This document shows, in pieces, positions 21,960-32,888 of a stretch of 64,000 bases of DNA. The stretch's first letter is position 1; each line of letters begins with the position of its first letter. The position numbers were made by a program, and so were the translations under genes. Below the pieces are notes generated by a model. The model was not told the origin of the DNA and did no database searches. It saw nothing but the letters and a program-made list of their open reading frames with translations. The DNA is from Rhizophagus irregularis (lineage: Eukaryota > Glomeromycota > Glomeromycetes > Glomerales > Glomeraceae), in the NCBI RefSeq assembly GCF_026210795.1, contig NC_089436.1, positions 62,001-126,000 on the forward strand, written 5' to 3'.

Positions 21960-24620
21960 TTTTCTGGAAAATGGTAGGAAATTGTGGAAAATGCTACATT
22001 ACGCTGAGCAATTTTTTGGAATAGCATTGTTACAATATTGTCCGATTTAGCAAATCTTATGAAATTTTGGGAAAATGCTACATTACACCTCAAATGTAAC
22101 ATTTCATAACATTGTTATAACATTGTCAATTAAATCAAATTTTGCTTTTTTTTTGTCAAATGGTGCATTTTTATGAAAATTCCGCATTTTGCCATCAATG
22201 TAATATCATTGTAACAACATTTCATAACATTGTTATAACATTGTCAAATAAAATCAAATTTTGCTTTTTTTTTGTCAAATGGTGCATTTTTATGAAAATT
22301 CCGCATTTTGCCATCAATGTAATATCATTGTAACAACATTTCATAACATTGTTATAACATTGTCAAATAAAATCAAATTTTGCTTTTTTTTTGTCAAATG
22401 GTGCATTTTTATGAAAATTCCGCATTTTGCCATCAATGTAATATCATTGTAACAACATTTCATAACATTGTTATAACATTGTCAAATAAAATCAAATTTT
22501 GCTTTTTTTTGTTAAATATTCCGATTTTCTGCCAAATAGTACATTTTTTATGAAAATTCCACATTTTGCCACCAATGTAATATCATTGTAACAACATTTC
22601 ATAACATTGTTATAACATTGTCAATTAAAATCTAATTTTGCTTTTTTTTTGTCAAATATTCCGATTTTCTGCCAAATGGTACATTTTTTATGAAAATTCC
22701 ACATTTTGCCACCAATGTAATATCATTGTAACAACATTTCATGACATTGTTATAACATTGTCAAATAAAATCAAATTTTGCTTTTTTTTTGTCAAATATT
22801 CCGATTTTCTGCCAAATGGTACATTTTTTATGAAAATTCCGCATTTTGCCATCAATGTAATATCATTGTAACAACATTTCATAACATTGTTATAACATTC
22901 AAGTTCAAATAAAATCTAATTTTCGCTTTTTTTATCAAATATTCCGATTTTCTGCCAAATGGTACATTTTTTACGAAAATTCCACATTTCGCCACCAATG
23001 TAATATCATTGTAACAACATTTCATAACATTGTTATAACATTGTCAATTAAAATCTAATTTTGCTTTTTTTTTGTCAAATATTCCGATTTTCTGCCAATT
23101 TTATGAAAATTCCACATTTTGTCACAAATGTAATATCATTGTAACAACATTTCATAACATTGTTATAACATTGTCAAATAAAATCAAATTTTGCTTTTTT
23201 TTGTCAAATATTCTGATTTTCTGCCAAATGGTACATTTTTTATGAAAATTCTGCATTTTTCCATCAATGTAATATCATTGTAACAATATTTCATAACATT
23301 GTTATAACATTGTCAAATAAAATCTAATTTTGCTTTTTTTTTGTCAAATATTTCGATTTTCTGCCAAATAATACATTTTTTATGAAAATTTCACATTTTG
23401 CCACCAATGTAATATCATTGTAACAACATTTCATAACATTGTTATAACATTGTCAATTAAAATCTAATTTTGCTTTTTTTTTGTCAAATATTCCGATTTT
23501 CTGCCAATTTTATGAAAATTCCACATTTTGTCACAAATGTAATATCATTGTAACAACATTTCATAACATTGTTATAACATTGTCAAATAAAATCAAATTT
23601 TGCTTTTTTTTGTCAAATATTCCGATTTTCTGCCAAATGGTACATTTTTTATGAAAATTCCGCATTTTGCCATCAATGTAATATCATTGTAACAACATTT
23701 CATAACATTGTTATAACATTGTCAAATAAAATCTAATTTTGCTTTTTTTTTATCAAATATTCCGATTTTCTGCCAAATGGTACATTTTTTATGAAAATTC
23801 CACATTTTGCCACCAATGTAATATCATTGTAACAACATTTCATAACATTGTTATAACATTGTCAATTAAAATCTAATTTTGCTTTTTTTTTGTCAAATAT
23901 TCCGATTTTCTGCCAATTTTATGAAAATTCCACATTTTGTCACAAATGTAATATCATTGTAACAACATTTCATAACATTGTTATAACATTGTCAAATAAA
24001 ATCAAATTTTGCTTTTTTTTGTCAAATATTCTGATTTTCTGCCAAATGGTACATTTTTTATGAAAATTCTGCATTTTTCCATCAATGTAATATCATTGTA
24101 ACAATATTTCATAACATTGTTATAACATTGTCAAATAAAATCTAATTTTGCTTTTTTTTGTCAAATATTTCGATTTTCTGCCAAATAATACATTTTTTAT
24201 GAAAATTTCACATTTTGCCACCAATGTAATATCATTGTAACAACATTTCATAACATTGTTATAACATTGTCAATTAAAATCTAATTTTGCTTTTTTTTTG
24301 TCAAATATTCCGATTTTCTGCCAAATGGTACATTTTTTATGAAAATTCCACATTTTGCTACCAATGTAATATCATTGTAACAACATTTCATAACATTGTT
24401 ATAACATTGTCAATTAAAATCAAATTTTGCTTTTTTTTTGTCAAATATTCCGATTTTCTGCCAAATGGTACATTTTTTATGAAAATTCCGCATTTTTTAG
24501 CAAATTTCATGCAAATTTCATGTTTTTTGGTCAAATGTTACATTTTTCGTTAGAATGTTATTTTTTTTCAACACTTTTTTTGCAAAATGTACATTTGTTG
24601 ACATTTTCTAGAAAAATGTA
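21960..24620. repeat. Satellite array, 119- and ~140-bp monomers with higher-order structure
   Basis: About 18 monomers share TAACATTGTTATAACATTGTC, TTTTGCTTTTTTTTTGTC and AATGTAATATCATTGTAACA. Monomers around 22140-22500 are exactly 119 bp. Later ones carry an extra ATTCCGATTTTCTGCC block and are about 140 bp. The variant TTGTCACAAATG recurs near 23110, 23530 and 23940, and two rarer variants recur about 815 bp apart. The repeated ORFs here are satellite reading frames, not genes. Confidence 0.93.
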
Positions 24621-24744
24621 ACATTTTATCAAAAAATTAGATCATTTACTAAAAAAATGCGACATTATTTACTGAATATTGAATAATTTGATATAATAAT
24701 CGGATAATTTCACAAAAAAAAAAAAATTATTTATTATGGTAAAT

Positions 24745-26590
24745 TTAAATGTGAAATCTTCTATTTAACGGTAAAATGGCCAAGTATTCAATACATTTGT
24801 ATTTAAATTTTGCTAGAACAAATCTACCTAATATGTGATGAACCGGAATTATACTATCAACCGAAGAATTAAAAAACTCCTTTTTCCAAAGTTCCGGATT
24901 ATTCGTAAAATCATCAGAATCTTCGCTGGAAAAAAAATCTGATGTTTGCGGTCGCAGCGGGTTTATACTAATTCACAAAAGCCAAATAATGTTCCGTCAG
25001 ACCATTCAGAAGATGAACTGTATGTTTGAAATAGAATTGTACCTGGCCGGGATATGTGTCTATATGATCATTTCCACGTTGTTCTATAAAACGTGCTAAA
25101 ATATAAGAGCTTCTAATATACCTTTTGGATAATATTGACCCAAAATATTCTGCACCGATGCGCAATCTGCCACATTGTGTGATATTTCCAGTTACAGCAA
25201 TGTAATTTTCGGTTGATGAAGAAGGATCTAACCGTGGTCAGCTAAAATTATATTCTTCATAAGCGCAATTGTAGTAATCAACTAGTAAATCCAAAATATC
25301 ATCCGGTAATATGACATTCAATTTTATTGGACTTAAAAGTTCTCCAGGATATTCCTCCATTCCTGTTGCCCCGCCAGAAACCAGCTTTTCAGATATGTCT
25401 AAAAATGCCTGTAATTCCTTACTTTCGAAAGATTCATTTTCGTTATTGTCAGTTGTATCATCATTTAAATCAAGTATTTGAAAAATGGCCTGATGATTTA
25501 GAGCCAATGTATTGAATCTTCGTTCAATTTGAGAACTCTGCATCATAAATCGCATAATTTCCGGTTCAATTTTTCGTCTACTATTAGGTAAACTTTCTGT
25601 ATAATTGTAAAATCGTAAGTAATAATTCTGAATAATTTGAATAATATTATTGTAAATACCAACCAAAAATTCCATTCATCTTTTCAAAGGAGAAACACCA
25701 AAATGAGTAAAGAGGACCGTAATCTTTACAACATTTGTTCAAGTGTAATGAAAGATGTAAATTTGGTGTTATTGAAACTTCTCCGTAATTCATTTTGATA
25801 AGTTTCAAAATTTCATGTGCGTCATCTAAATTTTTGATTGTAACAATCCTTCGGACTAATATAGAACAAGCTTGGCTGAAATGTACTAAGATTTTCCGAT
25901 CTTCTTGGTCCAAAAAATCCCAAAGAACGACTCTGACATAAATCAGGAAAAAATTTTTCCATTCGTTAGCCGTTAAATTGGAAAATCCTTCCCCAATATC
26001 TATTTTATGAGAAATTCGACCGATTTCTGATGGTGAATGAATATTGTTCATGTTTTTTTGAATTTTCGTCAGATCATCCATATTTATTTTACCATGTCCT
26101 AACCAAAGCCGTTTTACGATAAATGATGCAATTCCTATAAATAAATTATGTATCAGGTCCACAGGTAAAAATCGTATCGGATTGAAATAAGACAAACGGA
26201 GTATTTCTAACCATCTCGCGTGATATTGCTTCGCATGTCTTTTTCTAGCTTCGTTGCTTTTACATTTTCTCCATTCCAAAGCCATTTCTCGATGACTATT
26301 CACGCTTTTAGCAACAAACCACTCGTCAATATCATCCATGCCACTAAAATTTCTATTTCTTGCAACCTTTAAGCATCTGTGACAGCTGAATAATGGCCAC
26401 ATAATTTTCTAGTAGCTGGTATATCGTAGCAACAAGCAATTACTACGCATTTTATCAATCTTCTGGATAAATGTTCAGAAGTTTTGTCTAATCCCACTCC
26501 TTCCCAAAAAGTTTGAAATTGATCAACAATTGGCGCCAAGTAATGATTTATCTGATATACTTCAGTATAAGTACGGGTGTTGATTAATAT
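24745..26590 (-). pseudogene. CACTA (En/Spm) Tnp2-type transposase, C-terminal part, decayed
   Basis: On the minus strand: FWEGVGLDKTS ... CCYDIPATRKLCG, a frameshift, FSCHRCLKVA, FLPVDLIHNLFIGIA, LTANEWKNFFLIY, LHLNKCCKDYGPLYSFWCFSFEKMNG, a frameshift, IEPEIMRFMM, then YPGQVQFYFKHTV and HHILGRFVLAKF, ending at TAA near 24745. These are the conserved landmarks of the transposase-21/Tnp2 family in these fungi. Breaks: frameshifts near 26385, 25660 and 24920, and a TAG at 24970 where the family has Trp. The N-terminal half is replaced by LINE sequence. Confidence 0.8.
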
Positions 26591-26651
26591 TGTAAAACGC
26601 GTTAAACAACTAGCTAGTGTTGATCAACACGTATACTGGTGTGAATCAACA
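26577..26651. repeat. 75-bp foldback at the CACTA/LINE junction
   Basis: It begins GTGTTGATT and ends AATCAACAC, with an inner palindrome GTGTTGATCAACAC near 26620. It lies exactly where the minus-strand CACTA relic gives way to the plus-strand LINE fragment. Confidence 0.55.
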
Positions 26652-28361
26652 CTTTTCAAACTTGCTGATGTTCTATACAAGTAATGAATTAGGAGAATTT
26701 TCAGTATATTCATGTTTATCTTTATGGCCATCATCAACCAGGGCAAAAATAGTAGCTATTTTCTTGGCATTGTTGACAGCACCAGAAAATTCTAATATAA
26801 CTATTTATACAGACAGCTTAGGTGCTATTAATTCAATTAATTCAGCTTTTAATTCAACAACTAGAACATGGCTTAAAAAGACCAATAATCTAATCATTAT
26901 TAAAATAATTATGCTGATCAGAGAAGCATTTATAAATTTAAAGTTGGTTAAAATAAAGGGTCATAGTGGCATAATAGGTAATGATATAGCTGATAAATTA
27001 GCAAAGAAAGGACGATGTGGAAACAATTTATTCAGGAATAATGTAGATTTTATTAATAATATATTATCTTATTTTCCTGTTTTTATAGATAAACCTATTG
27101 AAGTTAATATTAGAAGATTTATTTTGAAAATATTAGCTACAGGTGAAGCTACTGAATGGTCATTGTTAAAAAATAATCAGGAATTATGTTATGGAGATGT
27201 TAATCAGATAGACTGGAAAATTACTTGGCTTATTTTCCATTATTGCAAGGGATTTCACTGCAATAGTATGAGAATCAACTATTTATGGACTTTTATAGCA
27301 AAATTATTTTATAAAATCCTTCCATTAGGATCAATTTTAGCAATAAGAAAACCAAAACTCTATAAGGAAATGAAATGTATTATAAAATATAGGACCCCGG
27401 ATATCTAATATAAAGGTCATAATGGACTTTTAGCCAAAAACACCCCTTTTTGCTGAAACTCAAAAAATCGTTTTTTGTAAATATCTCAGCATCCAGTAAT
27501 TCAATTTTAATGAACTTTTTTTTATTTTGTAGCCCTCATTTAGCTCTACAATTTAAAAAAAAGTTCATCAAAATTGGACCACTGGATGCCGAGATATTTA
27601 CAAAAAACGATTTTTTGAGCCCTGAAAAATGGGCCAATCTGCCAAAAGTGTGACTTATGACCTGTTTTGGAGATATCCGGGGTCCTTAAAATATAATAAG
27701 AAAGAAAATTGGAACCATTTATTTGAATATCAGGCATATGAGGTAGCTTGGCAAAAAATATTAGAAATTACAACAAAAGAATCTATAATTATATGTTTGA
27801 AACAAAAACAAATTAGATGTCAAGGTGAAGATTTTATTAGAAAAGTATTACAAAACATATTAGGAATTACAGCAAAGTCAGAAAAATTTCAAAAGTTCCA
27901 ACATTTGGCATTAGAAGTAAAAGTTGAAACTTGTCTATCAATAAGATTACAAAAAGACTTCAAGATATCTCTTGCTAAGGCACAGACATTTATGGCCAAC
28001 ATTTTAATTCAATTCATTCTAGCATTTAAAGAATTAATATGAAAACCAAGATGTAAACAAGTTATTTTATGGGAAAAAAGAGAAGGTATTTCTCGAACAG
28101 ATAAAATTACTTCAGAATCCAAAGCAAAAGACAATTCAAATCAACTTTCAGAATTCAAAGTAAAGAACAATTCAAATCAACTTACAAATAAAGTTAAAGA
28201 TTTACAAATGAGAAAAGTAGATCGATTACAAAAATCAGTCTCTTTGGTAAAGAAATCTATAGATACCTTTGTAAGGAAATACATATGTGAGAATTGGATT
28301 CCAATAAAAAAGAAAGTTGATAAAATTACGTTATACATGAGCAAAAAATTATTGGATTAAT
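26652..28361 (+). pseudogene. LINE ORF2 C-terminus: RNase H domain and tail, decayed
   Basis: RNase H landmarks: WPSSTRAKIVAIFLAL, IYTDSLGAINSI, VKIKGHSGIIGNDIADKLAKKG. The second catalytic residue, Glu in STRAE, reads Lys (AAA), and the first Asp lies before the truncation, so the domain is inactive. After the MITE the frame continues (WNHLFEYQAYEVAWQ) to a TGA at 28040-28042, where relatives have Trp, and on to TAA at 28359-28361. The post-RNase H tail is Lys/Gln-rich. Confidence 0.75.
27391..27686. mobile_element. 296-bp palindromic hAT-type MITE, copy B
   Basis: The termini AGGACCCCGGATATC and inverse are flanked by perfect TAAAATAT duplications (27383-27390, 27687-27694). The length is identical to copy A and the orientation opposite. 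Removing it restores the LINE frame at ...CIIKY-NKKENW... Confidence 0.95.
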
Positions 28362-28719
28362 AGATACAAAAATAATATTTTTATTCTTTTCTTATTTATA
28401 TTTATTTTTATTTATAATTTTAGACATATAATTTATTAATTATTGTTAATTTTATTTTTAATTTTAATTTTGTTTTTGTTTTTCTTTTAATGTTTTATTT
28501 TTGTTTATACTTTTAGATTATGGTATATTATTTTGCTATGCTTTTTGATTACTTTTATTCTTAATTTTAATTTTATTGGTAATATAATATCTAATGGTTG
28601 ATCGGACTGGCCTGGAGCTGAAAGTATCATTTATAGAATATTTGTGATTATTATGTAGTCCAAATATATTCTAATAAAATGGTACATGATTCAACATTTT
28701 AAAAAAAAAAAAAAAAAAT

Positions 28720-29250
28720 GTAAAAATAATGTTTTTGCAATGTTTTTACATTAAATTATTAAAAAATATTGCAAAATATTATTTTTTAATTAAATAAATA
28801 TTTTCACAATATTTTTACTTCAAATTATTAAAAATAACGTTGCAAAAATGCTATTTTTAATTAAATTAATGTAAAAATAACATTTTTGCAATATTTTTAC
28901 ATTAAATTATTAAAAAAATGATGTGAAACATTATTTTTTAATTAAATAACCATTTTTGCAATGTTCTTACTTCAAATATTAAAAATAACGTTATGAAATA
29001 TTATTTTTAATTAAATTAATGTAAAAATAATGTTTTCGTAACGTTTTTACATTAAAATTATTAAAAAATGTTGCAAAATGTTATTTTTAATTAAATTAAT
29101 GTAAAAATAACATTTGTGCAATGTTTTTACATTAAAATTATTAAAAAGAACATTGCAAAACATTATTTTTTAATTAAATAAACATTTTCGTAATGTTCTT
29201 TATTAAATATTGAAAAAAATATTGTGAAAACGTTTTGCAATGTTTTTTAT
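28720..29250. repeat. AT-rich degenerate tandem palindromes (~90-100 bp)
   Basis: Alternating GTAAAAATAACATTTTTGC, TTTTACATTAAATTATTAAA and ATTTTTTAATTAAAT blocks recur about six times. Each pair forms an imperfect inverted repeat. It immediately follows the LINE A-tail and leads into the GAGCT repeat. Confidence 0.8.
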
Positions 29251-29464
29251 ATAATAGCTCGTTTGGCTTGTAAATCAGCTTAAGATTTTTGAGCTAAGTT
29301 TGTTACAGGCTCAAGTTTTTTAAGCTGAGCCTAATAACTGGCTCAAGCTCTTTTAAGCCGGCTCGTAAGCTACCAAACCAATTTAATTATGGCTTGGCTT
29401 TAGTTGGCTCAGCTTGAAAAGCTTGAGCTAGCTTATGAGCTGGCTCGGCTCATGTAGAGCACTA
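29251..29464. repeat. Dispersed GAGCT-rich repeat, copy 2
   Basis: Same order of motifs as 19692-19889, ending CATGTAGAGCACTA. The sequence shared with copy 1 begins a little upstream (AACGTTTTGCAATG...). Confidence 0.65.
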
Positions 29465-29694
29465 GTTTCAAATAACTAAAAAAAATATAAAAATACATTA
29501 GATATATCAAATAAAATGAAAAATAACAAATATGAATATAGCTTACATTAGCTGTTTGGACACATTTATTACTGTTTTGTGACATTTCTTTAATATACTT
29601 TAAAAAAAGAAAAATGAAATAATTTGTAAAACTAAAATGTGAAAAGTTCATTTAATAGTCTAAATGAAAATTTAATTTTGTAAAGTCAGAACGT

Positions 29695-29860
29695 GTAGAA
29701 GTTTAATAAACTAAAAACATGTAAAAGTTTTAACTAAAACAATAAAAGCTTATTTAAACTTATTCAAACGCAACTAAAACAATAAAAGCTTATTTAAACT
29801 TATTTGAATACGTAAAAGTTTTAACTAAAATAATAAAAGCTTATTTTATAAAAATCAGAC
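29695..29860. repeat. Short tandem repeat, ~48-bp unit
   Basis: AACTAAAACAATAAAAGCTTATTTAAACTTATT occurs twice in succession and a third, diverged copy follows. Nothing else is seen in 29465-30160 apart from AT-rich sequence. Confidence 0.6.
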
Positions 29861-30164
29861 ATGATCTTTGAAGTCTTAACTATAATATATAATTAAAGGC
29901 TATTAAATTTATTTATTTATTTATTTTTTTTTTTAAAACTTTATTATAGATGCGATTATGTCCTATTATAATCACGCTTACTTACATATATAAACTTACA
30001 AAATATAAGATAAACAAATACATATAAGAATTAAGCATTATGAAACAAGACTACTTTTCATAAAGAACAAGTCGACCTATCACCTAAACGATCACATCAT
30101 TGTTAAAAACCATGATGCAACCTCAAATTCAAAGGTGACTGTCATGATCTACCTAAAAATTTGC

Positions 30165-30600
30165 CTAATGACCGCCATGATGGAATGCCAAATCATTCCA
30201 TTTATTCCAATTACTTTCTAACATATTACAGCCAACATTTTTAACATCCACTTCAGTGCGTTTACTATGTGACTTAGCTTTTTTATCTTTAACGCTAATA
30301 CCGCACCACTTTTCTTCCTTTATTTGTAACTTGTTCTTTGGTTCCCAAATAAGCACTTTGAATTCTAATAAAACTCTCCCAGTTATTTATTTCAGTACCT
30401 TATACAACAATTTTTCTTCAGTTATTTTATAGCACCTTAATAATTCTATTAACTGACAACTAACTTGATTCTTTATTAAAAATGTAAAATCATATAAGCG
30501 TTCAATATCCCACATACTAAGCTCATTAATTTTAACATTTAATTCTTGTATATCTATATCATTTCTTGAATACTCCTGTATAATTTTAGCTAAAAAAATT
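30165..30600 (-). pseudogene. Coding remnant of unknown family
   Basis: An open minus-strand frame of about 145 codons with a single internal stop near 30395. The segments QEYSRNDIDIQELNVKINEL, LIWEPKNKLQIKEEK and SNWNKWNDLAFHHGGH can be read. The composition is that of a real protein, probably a retroelement fragment, but no diagnostic motif is visible. Confidence 0.35.
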
Positions 30601-32888
30601 TTTAATCGTATGACTACACGTTATAAATAACGTGCATGTATGATTCTTTCTTTATTTAAAAAAAAAGCTGTATGTACATACTATTTAATACAGAATGATG
30701 AACTCATTTATAATTAATTTGATAAAACTACTAAAAGAAGTCTATATATTTTTCTTTCAAATAAAATTTGCCATATGTAAATATAATCAAATATGGAATG
30801 GTGTGAAACTAAAAATAAATTCAATAGACAATCTGTCTATATATTTTTCTTTCTAACCTAATAGCCTTATGTAAATATTATTAAATAAGGAATGAAAGGC
30901 TATTAAATTTATAAAATAAATTATTTGTAAATATCAAATTTACATTGAAATTATATTATACAAATATCAGAAATTATACTATATATATATCGGAAATACA
31001 TTGTGCATTTATCAAAATGCTGATACTTCCTAATATGTTTAATAAAAATATCTGATATAAATATTACCAATCTGCTTGAATTTCATTCAGATCGGAATCA
31101 ATAGGACTATCAGATATATAAAATTTGTTCTGATAACTCTTTATTGACCAGTGTGTGTTTTAATAATCTTTATGGTTTTAATTATTTCATTTCATTCAAT
31201 TAGCTGGGGATATCAACAATAATAATGGTATTTATAGTGATATTAATAAACAAGCATTGGATTTAACAGAGACTAGCAAGTATAACCTTTATGGTAATCG
31301 AGATGGGCCAGTTAATTCAAACTATTGATATATTAATTTAAGGAAATGATGTTTTAGTTTATATTATCATTATATTAATAAATATTACAAAAAATTCACA
31401 TATGGTACACATACTGTATGTATAAAATGTATGAGAAATGGTGCTTTAATATATATTAATATATACAATCTCATAAATCCATTGTATTTTTATATTTTAT
31501 CAATTACCAATGGTATAATTTCACAAAACCCTGTTTAAATAGATAGATTGAAAGTTGACGTGTCTTATGAGCCAATTTTAAAATTGTTTGATGATGAGAT
31601 TCAACAAAGAAAAAATGAAAATCTAACAAGTGTATCCAGAAACTTAAATATCTAAAAGGTAATATAACATCCATTTATATCAAATGTTAAAATGAAATTA
31701 TATGTTTATTAACTTGTACATTTCACGTAAACTTTAAATACAAAAAATAAACTTAACTAGGTAAAGGAGTTATTCGTAATTGTCTTTCTTATTTTGGAGA
31801 ATATATTGTGTCCAAGAAATTTCTAAATATGTTAACACTACGTCATTACCATTTTATTTGCCAGATACTTAGTCATTCTGATGTTATACCGAAATTATTG
31901 TACAATAAGTTTGAGCATTCAATCTATGATCATTAATTTGTAATTACAAATTCTCAACTACGAGACTATGATCTGAAGTCACAATTGCTATAGTGAAACT
32001 GCATGTATATACATAGTGCAAAAATTGTATGAACACATAAATTATATTATTAATAATACTACTATTACTAGTGTCTTATTCCCTGCACTTAAACGAATCA
32101 CTTTGGAATTCCATCTAAAACTGGAGATTAAGAACTTCATTCCTAAAGAATTTTGTAACATATGTTATTTTTTGGAAATACATAATTCATGTCTACAAAA
32201 AAAATATGTATGATTTTCTGGATACCACATCCCCTCGAAGAGGTGAATGAAGAAAAATAGGGGTCTCTATCAAAGAGGCGGTTTACTTTTCACTTCAATA
32301 ATAGTAAGTATTTATTGATTCAATAATTAGTTGGGTATGTGTCCAAGAAATTTTCAAATACGCTAACATTATGTCTATTATTCTATGCCAAAAGCAAGAA
32401 GCGAAAAAATAATTAACATACTTTTATTGCAAAACAGAAATAACCAAAGGAGGACCACCAGCTAATGACCACTAGTACTACAATTTTGGCATTCAACATA
32501 GAAAGAAGATAATATATTGGGAGAAGTGGGTATAAATTGATGTTGGAAGGAAACAAAGTATTATTGACAAATCTGTTTGTTATATTTGATGATAGGAAGA
32601 AAATAATTGTAAATGCTCATGCAAGTAAACAAAAAAACCCCCAATAATTATAAGCACAACCATAATTTAATGCAAATGTACATAACATTTTATACTTTAC
32701 ACATAATTCAATTTAAAATTAATACTTGTGCATTAAATTTATTATAGCAATAAAACTAATCATTCTTACATTAAAAGATTTTTTTTTTTGTTATACTTTA
32801 AAACGTTGATATAAAGCCTAAAGCAAACATAACACCTACAAGAAGACTAAAAAGCTTGATTCTTTCAGAGCATATCCCTAATTTTCGA
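30600..32888. other. AT-rich interval without a supportable gene
   Basis: It contains a tandem duplication of about 96 bp (GTCTATATATTTTTCTTTC at 30740 and 30836) and a short segment (TGTCCAAGAAATTT) repeated near 31810 and 32342. A frame at 31790-31940 and a 65-codon ORF at 32016-32213 show protein-like composition but no recognisable family. The last ~120 bp before 32889 would be the 3' UTR of the Crinkler gene. Confidence 0.6.

Larger units (their letters stand above)
26652..28719 (+). mobile_element. 5'-truncated LINE with RNase H region and poly-A tail
   Basis: Coding sequence from about 26652 to 28361, then a 3' UTR of about 340 bases ending in an A18 tract near 28702-28719. The 5' truncation and A-tail are typical of target-primed reverse transcription. 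A MITE is inserted at 27391-27686. Confidence 0.75.

Noticed and set aside
22130..24500. CRISPR-like array
   Set aside because: The whole unit is repeated with no unique spacers; the window is eukaryotic.
22142..24621. Series of near-identical ORFs of 63-88 residues
   Set aside because: They are repeats of the satellite monomer read in one frame, not a gene family.
28720..29250. Replication origin or scaffold-attachment region
   Set aside because: Extreme A/T content and palindromes alone are common in this window and do not support a specific function.
32016..32213. 65-residue ORF as a gene
   Set aside because: It is isolated, without recognisable domain or consistent exon neighbours.
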